Below, piece after piece: positions 34,175 through 46,169 of a stretch of 64,000 bases of DNA. The stretch is from the NCBI RefSeq assembly GCF_026262505.1, contig NC_067207.1, forward strand, positions 5,898,252-5,962,251, read 5' to 3'. The notes under the pieces are model-generated. The model was not told the DNA's origin. It did no database searches and saw nothing but the letters and a program-made list of their open reading frames with translations. This DNA is from Trichomonas vaginalis G3. Lineage: Eukaryota > Parabasalia > Trichomonadida > Trichomonadidae. Made by a program: the position numbers and the translations under genes. Within the stretch, counting starts at the first letter, position 1. Each line of letters begins with the position of its first letter.

Positions 34175-34900
34175 TTTTTTTTTTTGAATAAAAAATTATT
34201 GAATAATATATATGTTTCAATGATTTTTTACCTTTGCGATCAAATGGTAGTATAATTTGAACTCGATTTATTAAATTAATAAAAGAAAATCCGATTTTTT
34301 TTTGAAAATACCATAGATGTAACATTCTAAACGTACATATGTTGTGAACAATCGGTGATGTTGATATTTTGCATGTTGATGGAAAAGAGAAAGGTACAAT
34401 ATCCTAGATTTCTTTTCATTTTTTGACAAATGTATTGAAATTCAAAATTATGATAAATCAAACCAATACAAATAAACACTTATATTATTTAAGGCAGTTT
34501 GGCTTGAGGTTCTTTCAAAGTGATGATAATACAACGGCGCTTTACAATTATCGTCGACCAATATCCTCTTTTAAGACGTTGCACAACACTGCAACGTCGG
34601 AGTGATGTTAATAATGAGAGGCCATTTGCTTTATATAATTCATCTTTGTTCATGATATATCATTTCTTTTCGATTTTTATTTAATGAAATAAACGATCAT
34701 GATAAATAAATATAACTTTCCACAATAAGTGCTATATACTAATTTTTAAAATAGCTTAAGATGTAAGAAAATCGAAAAAAAATATATTGAATTTGAATTT
34801 TTATTACAAAATAATTCAACGATATAAACAAAATAGATACAATATACTCTAACACATTATGATGCGCATAATATCATGTCCGATAAGATGTGGATCGTTA
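34175..34900. other. Spacer with one strong hairpin
   Basis: No protein gene is supported; a 60-codon open frame at 34423-34605 has no features. A 9-bp perfect stem, GACGTTGCA with TGCAACGTC and a six-base loop, lies at 34575-34598 in a locally GC-richer stretch that also contains GTGATGATAATAC at about 34519, box-C-like but with no convincing box D. Confidence 0.45.
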
Positions 34901-35476
34901 TTAAATTAATTGATTAATTTCTGTAGTGAAATTGTCCACGAATTCATTTGTAAATTGTAACTGGTCATCAATTGGTAATTCAAGACATGCAAATTCAGAT
35001 AAATCATTTCCAGGTAGAATTATGGAATCATCAGTGGACGAAGATGACTTTCCACGCCGATTTCGATCAATTGGATTTATATGAACATTATATCTATTTT
35101 TAAGCGAATTTGCTGTACGTCCAGGAAAATATTTGGTAAGTGCAGACCATTTCGGCCCATGTTGACTGATATAGTAAATTAGTTTATCATCATCTTCTTT
35201 AGTCCATTCTTCACGATTAATTCCAGGAGCCAAATAAATTTTATATCTTTCTCTGCATTGTCTGTTCGTTTTTCCAGGTATAAATGAAGCGATTTCATTC
35301 CAACGTTTATCTCCAAATATGTTTACGAGAATTTTTAATAATTGATCTTCCGTAGAAGTGAATAACCTTTTCTTTCCTTGTTTCAGATTTTTCTCCCTTT
35401 TTGTTTCTTCTTCTTTTAACTTCTTCTGCAACAAAACTATGTAGCTCATCACAGATAAGGGACGGGTAGAACTCAT
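34901..35476 (-). CDS. R2R3 Myb-like DNA-binding protein
   Basis: The protein has 191 residues. Two Myb/SANT repeats lie at about 38-90 (from RLFTSTEDQLLKILVNIFG to WNEIASFIPGKTNRQCRERY) and 91-142 (EEWTKEDDDKLIYYISQHG to WSALTKYFPGRTANSLKNRY), each with the regularly spaced tryptophans or their replacements. An N-terminal basic coiled segment precedes them and an acidic tail follows. Trichomonads have a large family of such proteins, several of which regulate transcription; DNA target and regulated genes are unknown here. Confidence 0.88.
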   Translation of the reverse strand: MSSTRPLSVMSYIVLLQKKLKEEETKREKNLKQGKKRLFTSTEDQLLKILVNIFGDKRWNEIASFIPGKTNRQCRERYKIYLAPGINREEWTKEDDDKLIYYISQHGPKWSALTKYFPGRTANSLKNRYNVHINPIDRNRRGKSSSSTDDSIILPGNDLSEFACLELPIDDQLQFTNEFVDNFTTEINQLI

Positions 35477-36466
35477 GAAAACTAGTGAAAGATATTTGAG
35501 AGAGTTTTTAAATGTGTCAGTTTTGTAAAAATAATTATATGCATTTAGAGAGTATATTTTAAACGTTAAATGTTGACCATAGATAACTCAAATATCTCAA
35601 AAATTGAAAAGTGTTTTTATACAAATTAAATAATATTCAGACATATAAGTGGAAAGCAAATATCAACAAAATCCGATAATTTGCAACGTCTCAATTCATT
35701 GTCAAAAATTGAATGATTGTGAAAGGAGAGTTTATAGCGAAGCACAAAATTACATCCGAATCATTATGGATAAAATAAATCCTGCAAGGTTTTTCGGATC
35801 TCCGAAAAATATTTTAATTCTATGATATTAGTAAACAATATCAAGAAATAGCATTTGATTGAAATATATTTCTGAGAAAAGTGACATATTTTGAATTATG
35901 TTCAAATTTACATTCTTCAGTTTTATTTTTGATTTTTAACTCCAACATCTACTAGTCAACAAACCATATTTTATTCCTTTCAAAGGATAATTGTGTCAAA
36001 ATTTCATTGTCAAATATTTTTATTGAATATTTCATATCAATAATTGCTTTTCAAATTTCTTTTTTCTAATTCTTATCAAACAACCAAACACACTATTTAC
36101 CGTTGCATGTCTAAACAATCGTAACGATTATTTCTGATTCAAAAAGTTGGCTGCTTGGACGATGAATAATTTATTTTCCTACGGTGATATATTATTTTTA
36201 TTATCTATTATTTTATATCTTTAACTACTGTTATAATATTTTAATAAATGAAACTGTAATTGCGTAGTTGAGCAAATAATTATTATTTTATATGATAATT
36301 CATGGCTATAAATTTAATATAAAAAACATATATTAAATACGCAAAATAGACATTTGAATATCAAATTAATAAAAAAAAATTTCATATTTTTTCATAACAA
36401 AAAAAATTAATGTTTGAATATTAAATAAATGATACATATTAAACTATAATAAATTAACAATTTTTA
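35477..36466. other. 1-kb spacer, nothing recognised
   Basis: AT-rich spacer between two minus-strand genes; no open frame, repeat or RNA gene supported. Confidence 0.6.
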
Positions 36467-39157
36467 TTATTTCGGAGGAACAAATTTATCCAAGATTGAT
36501 TTTCTCAAATCATCTAATTTTGGAACATCTTGCATCAACGAATAAAATTTTTGTTGCATTTCGGAGAGCATTTTATTCTCATCCAAGTACTGCATGATAT
36601 AGTAAGCATCAACATTGGCTCCCATGCAAATCATCGTAAATAAACATGGATGAAATTCACCGCTCGAAGCGAAACACAACGTTGCAGATTCCAATTCACC
36701 GGCGACGTAATAAGATACGCCGAGTTTAAATATCGCCTCGGACTTTTCAACACCGCTGAGCATTGATCTGCAGAACTTCTTTGCAAGTTCGATCTGGCGA
36801 CTCTCTAAAAGCAAATTGAAAGCAAGTTCGTCAAAACCGCCCGCTCTCAATAAAACGGCCGCTTCAATGAATCTTTGGGAGTCCAACATCGAAGTTGCAC
36901 ACGCCTTGATTCTGGCAGCTGATTTGTCGCTGAGCTTCACGTCGCCGAAGAGTGTTAAGACAGCCGCGGCTAACGAAGCAATCAGGAAGTTCTTGCTGGT
37001 GTTAGTTTTAAGGATATAATCGGCCGCTTCATCGTATTCGCCGACAAAAAGATAAGAAGCGAGTTTTTGCATGCCAAACTCAGGAAGATCGCATTCTAAT
37101 GAGGCAAGAATCTTGTGGCAGATTAATTCGATCCTGCAATTGCCAAAACAACATAAACTTTGCAAGCGAAGGATGTCACTTTTTGCCAAAATGTTCCAAA
37201 CATCTCTTCCGACGCAAGTTAATGCTCTTTTGTTTTCTGGAGATGGTTTGCCGGGGAATGATGTGAATCTTTCAATAATATCCGGTTCAGATGGCATTTT
37301 AAGCATTTTTGTAACAGATGAAAGCGGTGCTAAATCTAATGAGCGATAGAACCTTACTACGCCATCGGGACACTTAGCAAGTATAAGCTTACCATTCACA
37401 AACTTGTAATCAAGCACTCTAATGGCAAAAGTAACTACTTTTTCGTTACGTAATTCGAAAAATGTCGAATTGTCGCCAATTCCGAATAGACTTTCGCCAA
37501 CAAACATCAGATTCCTGATGGAAACAAAGTTTGTCTGTATGTTTGTGCATGTTTTCGCTTCTTTTCTGAAGAAAAGTAATGTTCCATTATCAAATGCAGT
37601 TACGTAGCCAATATCTGAGACTGCAAATGCAGTAGGTATTGAGTTGACACCATGAGGTCTTAATCCGCTTGTACGTTCGACGCCTTTCGTTGGAGAATAT
37701 TCATGGAAATATATTTCTCCAGTTTTTAGTAAAGTTACGAAGGTTCCCGATGTCCCATCTGATGATTCGTTATCAACGATTACGTCGCAAATGTCTGTTT
37801 TGAATAAAACCGTTGATTCTTTGCCATTTATGAAAACTCCAATGGAACTTGGTCCTCTCTGGACGACAAAAGCACCATTGTGGTTACTGATGCATCTTGT
37901 CGGAAGGAATCCGCGAGAAGGAAGTGGTAAAACTTGATGTCTCGCGATATCTATGATTCCAATGGATTCTTCTGAGTGATAGTATATGCGAGACTTCGTA
38001 ATGTCCAATGCTACGAAGTTTATTTTGTTCTGTGATACTTTGTAGCGTTTGAAATCGTTACTTTCTCTGATACTTCCGAAAATAATGAATCCGGCTGAAG
38101 TTCCTAGCGCGTACATCTCTCCATCGCTATCAAATGTCGTAATGTCGCTTGGATATATCGGAAAAACAACTGTTGTTCTGAATTTGTCTGCATCAAAAAT
38201 TTCAAGGCCAACATCTTGAACGTAAAGCACAATAAGACTTCCATTCAACGGAGAAGACAACGCGGAAACAATAGAATTCTTTCCTTCTCGTGATTGTCGC
38301 TCATGAGATACGTAATAATCGTAATCATTGTCAGAATGGAGAATATCGATGCTGCCACTTTTGTGGAATGCGATAAGTACTCTCGAGTTATCGTTTAGCT
38401 GGCAAATATATGAATAAGGTGAAGTTACGTGGCGATGAGAGGCAATTGGAACGACTGACTGGCTTTCGAGATGGAACATGTAAATCTGAGTGTTAGTTAC
38501 GACGAATGCAATGCCATTGATGTGGAGTGACCACTCAACAAAATTAATAATTTCGTCATTTGCGTCATTTATTGATACAGTGTCGTAAAACGATGTAGGC
38601 TTAATGTTAGGCTTATCTATTTTGTAAATCGAGAACACATTCGTGTTGCCTCCAAAGATAATGTACTTTTTCGTTTGTTGATCAATTGAAAATCTCTGAT
38701 ACTCGCGCGGAAGTACTAACTCCCACTCAATGTTAGTTGTTTTCTGTTCCACATTGTTATCTTTTGTTATAAAAGAAAGGCAAAATAAACGCCGATTTTT
38801 GTCTAAAGCTAATAAATATTCGTCATGACATTGAATGTATTGACAAAAGGCAGCTATGCGCGGACTCTTGAATGTTGCTGTGATTTTTCGAGTTGCATAG
38901 TCGAAAATGAAAATTTTCTGGTTTAAATCAGCAATTGCGACTTCTGTACAGTTAGGACGCATTGATATTGCTGTTACTGGACTTTCACTCATCTCAGCGG
39001 AGCAAATTCTATCGAATTTTACACCGTCAAAATAAGCAAAATGAACAGAACAGCCAGAAGCAAAAGCTATTACATTATTTGTACCCCAATCGAGTGCATC
39101 TTTATTTTCTTTGACGTATTGAGGTGCAAAGCTTGGTAAAATCTGATAAATATCCAT
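36467..39157 (-). CDS. WD40-repeat protein with alpha-solenoid C-terminus, WDR11-like
   Basis: The protein has 896 residues without breaks. Residues about 1-620 contain degenerate WD40 blades, probably two propellers. The opening LDWGTNNVIAFASGCSVHF resembles the start of WDR11, where DWG..GLIAYG begins the first blade. Residues about 640-896 are helical repeat (for example MQKLASYLFVGEYDEAADYI and IFKLGVSYYVAGELESATLCF). WDR11 acts with FAM91A1 in endosome-to-Golgi tethering. Other propeller-solenoid trafficking proteins share the layout, so the exact family is only a best guess. Confidence 0.5.
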   Translation of the reverse strand: MDIYQILPSFAPQYVKENKDALDWGTNNVIAFASGCSVHFAYFDGVKFDRICSAEMSESPVTAISMRPNCTEVAIADLNQKIFIFDYATRKITATFKSPRIAAFCQYIQCHDEYLLALDKNRRLFCLSFITKDNNVEQKTTNIEWELVLPREYQRFSIDQQTKKYIIFGGNTNVFSIYKIDKPNIKPTSFYDTVSINDANDEIINFVEWSLHINGIAFVVTNTQIYMFHLESQSVVPIASHRHVTSPYSYICQLNDNSRVLIAFHKSGSIDILHSDNDYDYYVSHERQSREGKNSIVSALSSPLNGSLIVLYVQDVGLEIFDADKFRTTVVFPIYPSDITTFDSDGEMYALGTSAGFIIFGSIRESNDFKRYKVSQNKINFVALDITKSRIYYHSEESIGIIDIARHQVLPLPSRGFLPTRCISNHNGAFVVQRGPSSIGVFINGKESTVLFKTDICDVIVDNESSDGTSGTFVTLLKTGEIYFHEYSPTKGVERTSGLRPHGVNSIPTAFAVSDIGYVTAFDNGTLLFFRKEAKTCTNIQTNFVSIRNLMFVGESLFGIGDNSTFFELRNEKVVTFAIRVLDYKFVNGKLILAKCPDGVVRFYRSLDLAPLSSVTKMLKMPSEPDIIERFTSFPGKPSPENKRALTCVGRDVWNILAKSDILRLQSLCCFGNCRIELICHKILASLECDLPEFGMQKLASYLFVGEYDEAADYILKTNTSKNFLIASLAAAVLTLFGDVKLSDKSAARIKACATSMLDSQRFIEAAVLLRAGGFDELAFNLLLESRQIELAKKFCRSMLSGVEKSEAIFKLGVSYYVAGELESATLCFASSGEFHPCLFTMICMGANVDAYYIMQYLDENKMLSEMQQKFYSLMQDVPKLDDLRKSILDKFVPPK

Positions 39158-39767
39158 TTCTTTTCGATTTGATTTATTTTTTTTTATCGTCTTTCTGTAG
39201 AGATTTCTATGTTTGACGCAAACTTACTTTGGTACCGTAAGCTCATTGCTGTATCATACTAAAACCATTACTTTTCGGCCAAAATATAAGTTTTTGATAT
39301 CTTTTATAACAATTTCAATAAGATAGAGGTATATTCCATAAAAATAATAGAAATACACTTTTTGTCTTAGTGATTTCATTATGCAAAACAGAATTTATGT
39401 TAAATATCAAAATTTCAATACAAATTCTAAATAATTATTGATTTTCAATAGTCAAATTTATTATTTCTCCTCTATAACATAATCAACTTACAATTGTTTT
39501 TGTTTCAATGTCGAAATTTTGTTCACGAATGATGCAATGATGAGTAAAAACAATCGATACCATATGTATTGCCTTGGTGTATTTCAATTTGCAGTTTTGT
39601 CAGCTCTTCAGTATAAAATAAGTCGGTTCAGAAATATGGACAATGAAACTGCCCGACCACATCGAAAATTTCAAAAATTAAAAATACAAGTCTATACATG
39701 AATTGCTTTATTTTTTATAAAACTTCACCGGGCTTAACATGACATTTTATATCTAAATCCACCTTCG
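39158..39767. other. Divergent spacer
   Basis: Intergenic region between the minus-strand WD40 gene and the plus-strand VPS13 gene, presumably holding both promoters. A 60-codon open frame at 39519-39701 has no recognised feature. Confidence 0.55.
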
Positions 39768-42700
39768 ATGATTAAGGCGCAGCAGCCAAAATCTTAAGCT
39801 ACTTTCTAAGTAATTACATCGAAGGATTAAACTCATCTCAACTGGAGATGAGTTTATGGAATGGCACTGCAAAATTAGAAGATATTTCAATTAAATCTGA
39901 CGCCCTGACATCACAACATATTCCAATGACTGTTAAGCGCGGAAAAATGAGTTTAATATTTCTCGAATTACCATGGGGAAGGTTAGATTCACAAAGTTGC
40001 CAAATTAAACTTGAAAATATTTACGCCGTTACAGATGTTACAGGAAATGCATTAGTATCAAAAGATTTAGAAGTCACAAATACCAAAGTCGAGACCAATA
40101 AAGAAGCAGAACAAGGACAAGGCTCAATGTTTACAGGATTAATCACAAAGATCGTTGATAACTTAAAAGTTTCAATCAAAAACATACATATTCGCATGGA
40201 ACTAAACAATAAAGGCACTCTTACAGCAATTGGCCTCGTAATTAAATCAATTGATCTTTACTCAGTGGATGAGAAAGGAGAACCAAAAATATATCCAGCG
40301 CAATCCAAGATTATACGCAAGAAACTCGTTATCAACGGTCTTGGCCTCTATGTTGATCCAAATGCGAACTACATTGATACAAACGACATTTACGAGAGCA
40401 TGGCCAGCATGTACCATCAATTCATCATCGATCCATTCTCTACTGAAACAACAGTTGTCTTAAACAAAGGCGCAAACCCCGATCAAAGGATTTCTGTTTA
40501 TCTTTATTCTCCAACAATCAAAATTGTTATGAACAAACTCCAGTATTTATTTAGGTATCAGTGCTTTAGTTCGACAGTTCAATTATTTCGTAATCAGAAG
40601 ATCATTCTCACATTGCGGAAGACCAGATATAGCAATAGAAGATGAAATTTCATCAAGATTATGGTGGAATTATGCAACAAAATCTGCTTCTTATATGAAA
40701 GAACCTTCTATTTTCTATCCACAAAACGCATTAAAAGTTTTAAGGAATAGAAAGAAATATGTTGAACTTGTTCAATCAAAAGATCCTAAATTGGAAGATT
40801 TGGAAGATAAATTAGGACCTTCTTCTGTTGTTTTGTTGAGAAGTTACGCTGATTACGTAATTAAACAAAATTTGGAGCCTGTTTTAACAAAACAAGAGGC
40901 TCAAGAGATGCAAACAGAGTTATCTCAGTCATCAGGACCTATCTACATTAAAGCAAAGTTTGATGATATCGATTTGAATTTAATTGATGAAAAGAATTTA
41001 CATTTGAATTTAAATATTCAATCAACAACTTTAGGAGTTGTGAAGAATTCAACATATAATGAAATAAGTGTTGTTATGCAGCGTTGTCAGATAGAAAATG
41101 TTTATAGATCAATTACTAATTTCAAATGGTCTGAACCTCTTAAATTCACTCTTGAAACAAAACTTACTGAGAAATCTTATAAGATAAATATTCCAAAAAT
41201 TACTACTTATTTGGATTACAAGAGTTTGGATGAGATTTATCAGTTTTTGGATGCACCAAAATACAATGAAAACAAACTAATGGCTAAAAAGAATAGATCT
41301 GAAGCTGTTCATGCTGTAAAACTTCCAAAAAAGATTGATGTAATTGGCGATAAATTTGATTGTACTTTGAATTTATTATCAAGTCCATTAATGTTTACTA
41401 TTGAAAGTTATAAATTCATTGATTACAGTTTGCAAGCGGAAAACATTGTTTTGAAATCTGATGACGAACAATTACTTTCTTTACCTGAATTCACACTTGA
41501 TATTGATAACGTGAAATACAGTTTCAAGTTAAATGTTCCATCAGCAAACATTGTTTTATCTTCTAATTTGATTTCTCAAATAATTGATTTCATTGTTAAG
41601 AGAGATTATTTGATTGACATTGTTAACAGTAATCCTGAACAAACAAGGAATGTTATCTACGCGGATGTTGACATTAAAACACTCCAAATCGATCTGAAAA
41701 CATCCAAAGTTATTTCAACAATTATATTAAGAGAAACAATGATAAATGCTGCAGAAGGAATAAAATTCAACTGCCAAAATTTCACAATTCTCGATGAAAT
41801 TTCCAACCAAATTTTATTCACGAAATTTGATTTTGACATGTTACAAAATCATGGAAAATTAATTATTCCTACTTTGTCAATTGCAATCAACCAAGAATTT
41901 ATTAATAATGTAGTTGATTTTGCAAACAAAACAACATTGTTGAAATTAGAATTGCCGCAAAAAGATAAGAAAACTGAAGAATATAACAAACCAAGCATGG
42001 AATTATCATTAGAAAATGCAAAAGCGACACTCCAAATCAACAATAACTCAGCAGTCACTGTTGATTTCGCTTTGATTTTCGAGGATTCCAAAGAAAAAAC
42101 ATTAGTTCTCCTCAAAAACGTTGATTTGTTCATAACAGATAATAATTTTGTTTTCTCACCAATATTAACTGCTGATTTGATCAAATACAATGAAACAGAG
42201 AATCTCAGAGAAATTAACATTGGATCATTCGATGTAAACATTACTAGAAGAGAGATTGATGTATTAGGAATGATCAAAGATTTAAAGATTTACCCATTGC
42301 AAACAAAATCAGCTCCTCCGAAAGAATTTACAGGGTTATCTAAGAATATTATTTTATCTCATGGACAAATCAAACTCAGTTTCTGTTTCTCTGGTGTTGA
42401 AATCAAACCTCCAATTGCAACACTCATTTTCTCTAACTCTGGAACAGAAAATGAAGAACTTTCCGCAACAATTTTGGAAACAATAACAATTTTGACTCCA
42501 GGATTAACGAAACAGACAACACCATTGTTAGAACAAACAGAATTATCTGTTTATCTCGATTTCAAGAACCAAAACTACAAAGTTATTGTTCATGATTTGA
42601 ATGTTTTCATTTCTTACAATTTCTTACTTGGATTGAGAGAAATCATTTTCTCAAAGGACTATTACTGCCAGAAACCGATGCTTTCTATAACAAATTCCAT

Positions 42701-45700
42701 AGGAGTTCCAATACAATACACAGTTAGAGACAAAACATATGAATTAGACGTCGGAGAATCATCAAAACTCGATGCAGATCTCATGGAAAAGATAAATTTG
42801 AGAATTGGAAATGAAAATTCCGTAATTATTCCTGCAACATTAAGTTTCCCTTATTTGTTGAGTACAAGGACTGCTGCATCATTAACATCATTCAATGGAA
42901 GGAAATCTATTAATATAATAAGTCCTTTCTTGTTCAGAAATGAGTCATCTGTAGAATTATCTTTGATGATGCTCTCAGGAACACAATATTCGGAAGTTGC
43001 CAGAATTAAACCATTTGGAGAAACATATTTGCCATTTACTACTTCAAGGAATGATTTGTTTTCTTTGGTGACAACAGATTATTACGCAATAAAACCACCA
43101 TCATTTTCATTAATGAAATGGAACACATGCACAGAATACTACGTAATGACGAAAACATCAAAAATGAAGTGCATTTTATTCTTTGATTTTGATAAAGGAC
43201 TAGGATTAATCAGAATTGTTCCTAATTTCACTTTCATCAATGAATTGCCAATTCCTATATCAATAACAATCCAAAAGCCAAGGTATATCATGAATATTCC
43301 TCCAGGAAGCAAAGTTTCTTTGGCAAATGATACAGATTTGATTGTTTCGTACGTAATTTCAGCAAAAGGATTCAAAGACTCCGAAGAAGGAACAATACAA
43401 ACAATCATTGACACACACACGAAATCTATTTTGAGAATGGTTTCGGCTGACGGTTTGAGAAGAATCCATTTGACTGTAAACCCTCATGCTCATGAACAAG
43501 GTGTCCTAAGAATGTCAGTTTACGCATCATGTATCTTCGTTTCAGCAATTAATGAACAATTAATGGCTTCAAACACAAAAGGTGGAGAGTTCTCAATTTT
43601 CACTGACATGGACGGTTTTAACGGTTTTCTGTTTGGAGGCGGTGATGGTATCATGAACAATTGTTACATTAAAGTCAAGGATTATACAATAGAAAGTCGT
43701 CCAATTTCAGTTTTGAACATTGGAGACAGGAAAACAATATTTTTGCCGAGAAGTGATTCGAATTTGTTTTTCCCATTGAGTTATTTAGTTGATGATGCTC
43801 CTCCACAATTCAAGCATGCGAATATCTTCATTATTTCTTATGCTTTGTCTATATACAACAAATCAAAGGATGATTTCGTTTTCCAAGTCGAAAATTCCGA
43901 AAAAACTTATGAAATTAAATCAGGAAAAACTGTAGAAATCACTTCAACTAATGAGAAATTGTCATTTATTGTTGATTGCAGCAGATTTGTATTAGATAGA
44001 GTTGGTAGATATCCTATCATTTATCATGGAAAACTTTATGAATTGACTATTGTTGAAAAACATTATGGATTGCAAGCAATTTTATCAGAATTAAGTCATA
44101 ATCCTCCTTTAAAGATAAAGAACGCATCAAACAGATTGGTAAGAGTGAGACAGAAAGGCATTGATGAATTTGTTAATATCTTTTCTAAGGAATCGAAGCC
44201 ATTTGGACTCAAAAATCCTTTCGACGAATCCTTGGTTTTGGAAATTCAAATGGATGAAAAAATCGCTGAATTAGATTTAGATACTTTCGAAAATTACATG
44301 TTTTTCGATGATTTGTTCTGCCAAGTAATGAGAGTTAATAACTCTACTGTTGTTACATTTTCTGATACTATTATTTCAGAAAAAACTATTTCTTGTTCTC
44401 TTAATATTTCAGGTGTTAATGTTTCATTCATTTCTCCAAGAAATACTGAATTAATGACTGTTAATGTACAAGGAATCTCTATTTTAATGAAAGGAGATAA
44501 CCCTGCAACATTAAATTTCAATGTTGAATCATTGAAAGTTTGTGATATGTATCCGAAAGCTGTTTCCCATGTAATTGCTGCAAGTGTTACGAATTTCATT
44601 CATTTCGAAGCAAAACTACATCTTTGGTCTCCTAAGAACATTATATCTTCTTTTCTTTCTATTGGATGTGTCAATATTTTCATTGATTTGTCATTTGTTG
44701 AAGAGTTTTATGATTATTTGTCACCAGTTATTCATCATCCAAGAAAGTTCCCACCAAAGCTTCCTGGTGGCTCCATTGATGCAACATTGAAACATCTGAA
44801 AATAGACAAAACGAATTTGATTTTTACTTTGAGAAGTAAAACAAAAAGACCTAAAATGGCTCATCAATTCCCCGAAGAATTGTCGTTAATTCCTGATGTA
44901 ACAACTTCACCATTATCCATTCCTGAATTCCAATTAAAGAATTTAAGTGGCCGTCCAACATCAATTGCACTTTATATTCTTGATCAGATCAAGAGCGATG
45001 TTTATAACTTATTACCAAGTATCATAGCAAGAGCTGATATTTTGTTTAATGCCGTCGGAATTTCCGATGATCCTTCCGTTGCTTCTGTTTTGAGATCTGG
45101 AGAAGGATTCGTGAAATCCGTTTCTTCTTATGTAGGAATGATTGGTGGAGATACAAGGAAGAGCGAAGGAATAGCAATGACACCTGAAGAAGCTGTTATT
45201 GGTGGCTTGAAATCATTGGCACATGGTTTTAAACATGGAATTAAAGGAATTGTCGAAAAACCGTTGGAAGGTGCAAAAAGAGGAGGTTTTCTCGGCGGAT
45301 TGAAAGGATTGGCAAATGGTTTAGCAGGTGCTGTTGCCAAACCAGTCAGTGGTGTTTTGGATGCAGGAGCAGGATTGATAGGAAGTGCCGCAAGAGCTTT
45401 GGATGATTCTATGATTTACAAGGTAGATATTAATAAAATCAAACTTCCCAAAGTTTTCTTGAGAACAGGTGATGAAATCATTATCAGCAAGATCTATAAG
45501 CAACTTTGCATTGATGGAAGAGCAGACACGATAATTGCTGTGTCTCCTTTCAATCAAATCGGCAACGTAAGGATATTAGTCGTTCCAAGAAGAATTGTTT
45601 TGTTTACTGTCAGATATGAACAGTTTTATATTGTACAATGTGTGAAAGGAAGAAAAATTGCATTCGTCAGAAACGAAGGAGCAAAAGTTATTGTTAAATA

Positions 45701-45809
45701 CGAAGGTACTGATCCAACAATTGTTAACTTCGAGAATTCCGATGAAGCGGAAGTTTTTGCTTCTTTAATCATGTCTATACAAAGAATGGATGTTTTGTTT
45801 AATAATTAA
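39768..45809 (+). CDS. VPS13: VPS13-family bridge-like lipid transfer protein (two frame breaks)
   Basis: A protein of about 2,010 residues. The chorein N-terminus is clear: AAAKILSYFLSNYIEGLNSS, then LEMSLWNGTAKLEDISIKSDAL, a helix-turn pattern typical of VPS13. The middle is beta-rich, and the C-terminus has the VAB/ATG_C-like region, including GGxxG-rich amphipathic segments (AHGFKHGIKGIVEKPLEGA, GFLGGLKGLANGLAGAVAKP) and a PH-like end. VPS13 proteins move lipids in bulk at membrane contact sites. The frame breaks twice: near 39776 (GG needs one more base to link the ATG at 39768) and near 40550-40552 (TTT needs one fewer). Between the breaks and after the second, the frames are long and clean, so errors are likelier than decay. 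Confidence 0.9.
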
Positions 45810-46169
45810 TCTTTTTTTTATGTTTGCTTCATAAATATGTGTTTCATTTATTATATTTTCCCTCTTTATTTCTTTACAATATAGTAAATTGTAAAATCTA
45901 AAATAATTTTCAAAATCATTAAGGATATTCTTAAGCCCATCTGACATTAATTCAAATTTTTGACAACGGTCGTGAAAATTAATCTTAAACACATATTTGA
46001 AGACTTTGCTATTGAAGCGTAAGTAAACTCTTAAGGTTGAACTCTTCACTTTATGACGCCTTCTAAAAAAGAGAAATAAAAAACTAAATAGACTATACCT
46101 TCAAAAAAGATATTTAAAGTTTACTTCGTAAGATTCTTCATCAACCTTAATTTTTCTTGTATGCTGAAG
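45810..46169. other. Spacer between convergent genes
   Basis: AT-rich spacer between the convergent VPS13 and repeat-protein genes. The minus-strand open frame at 46049-45765 overlaps the VPS13 3' end and has no supporting feature. Confidence 0.55.

Noticed and set aside
34423-34605. 60-codon open frame
   Set aside because: No motif, no homologous pattern and spacer-like composition.
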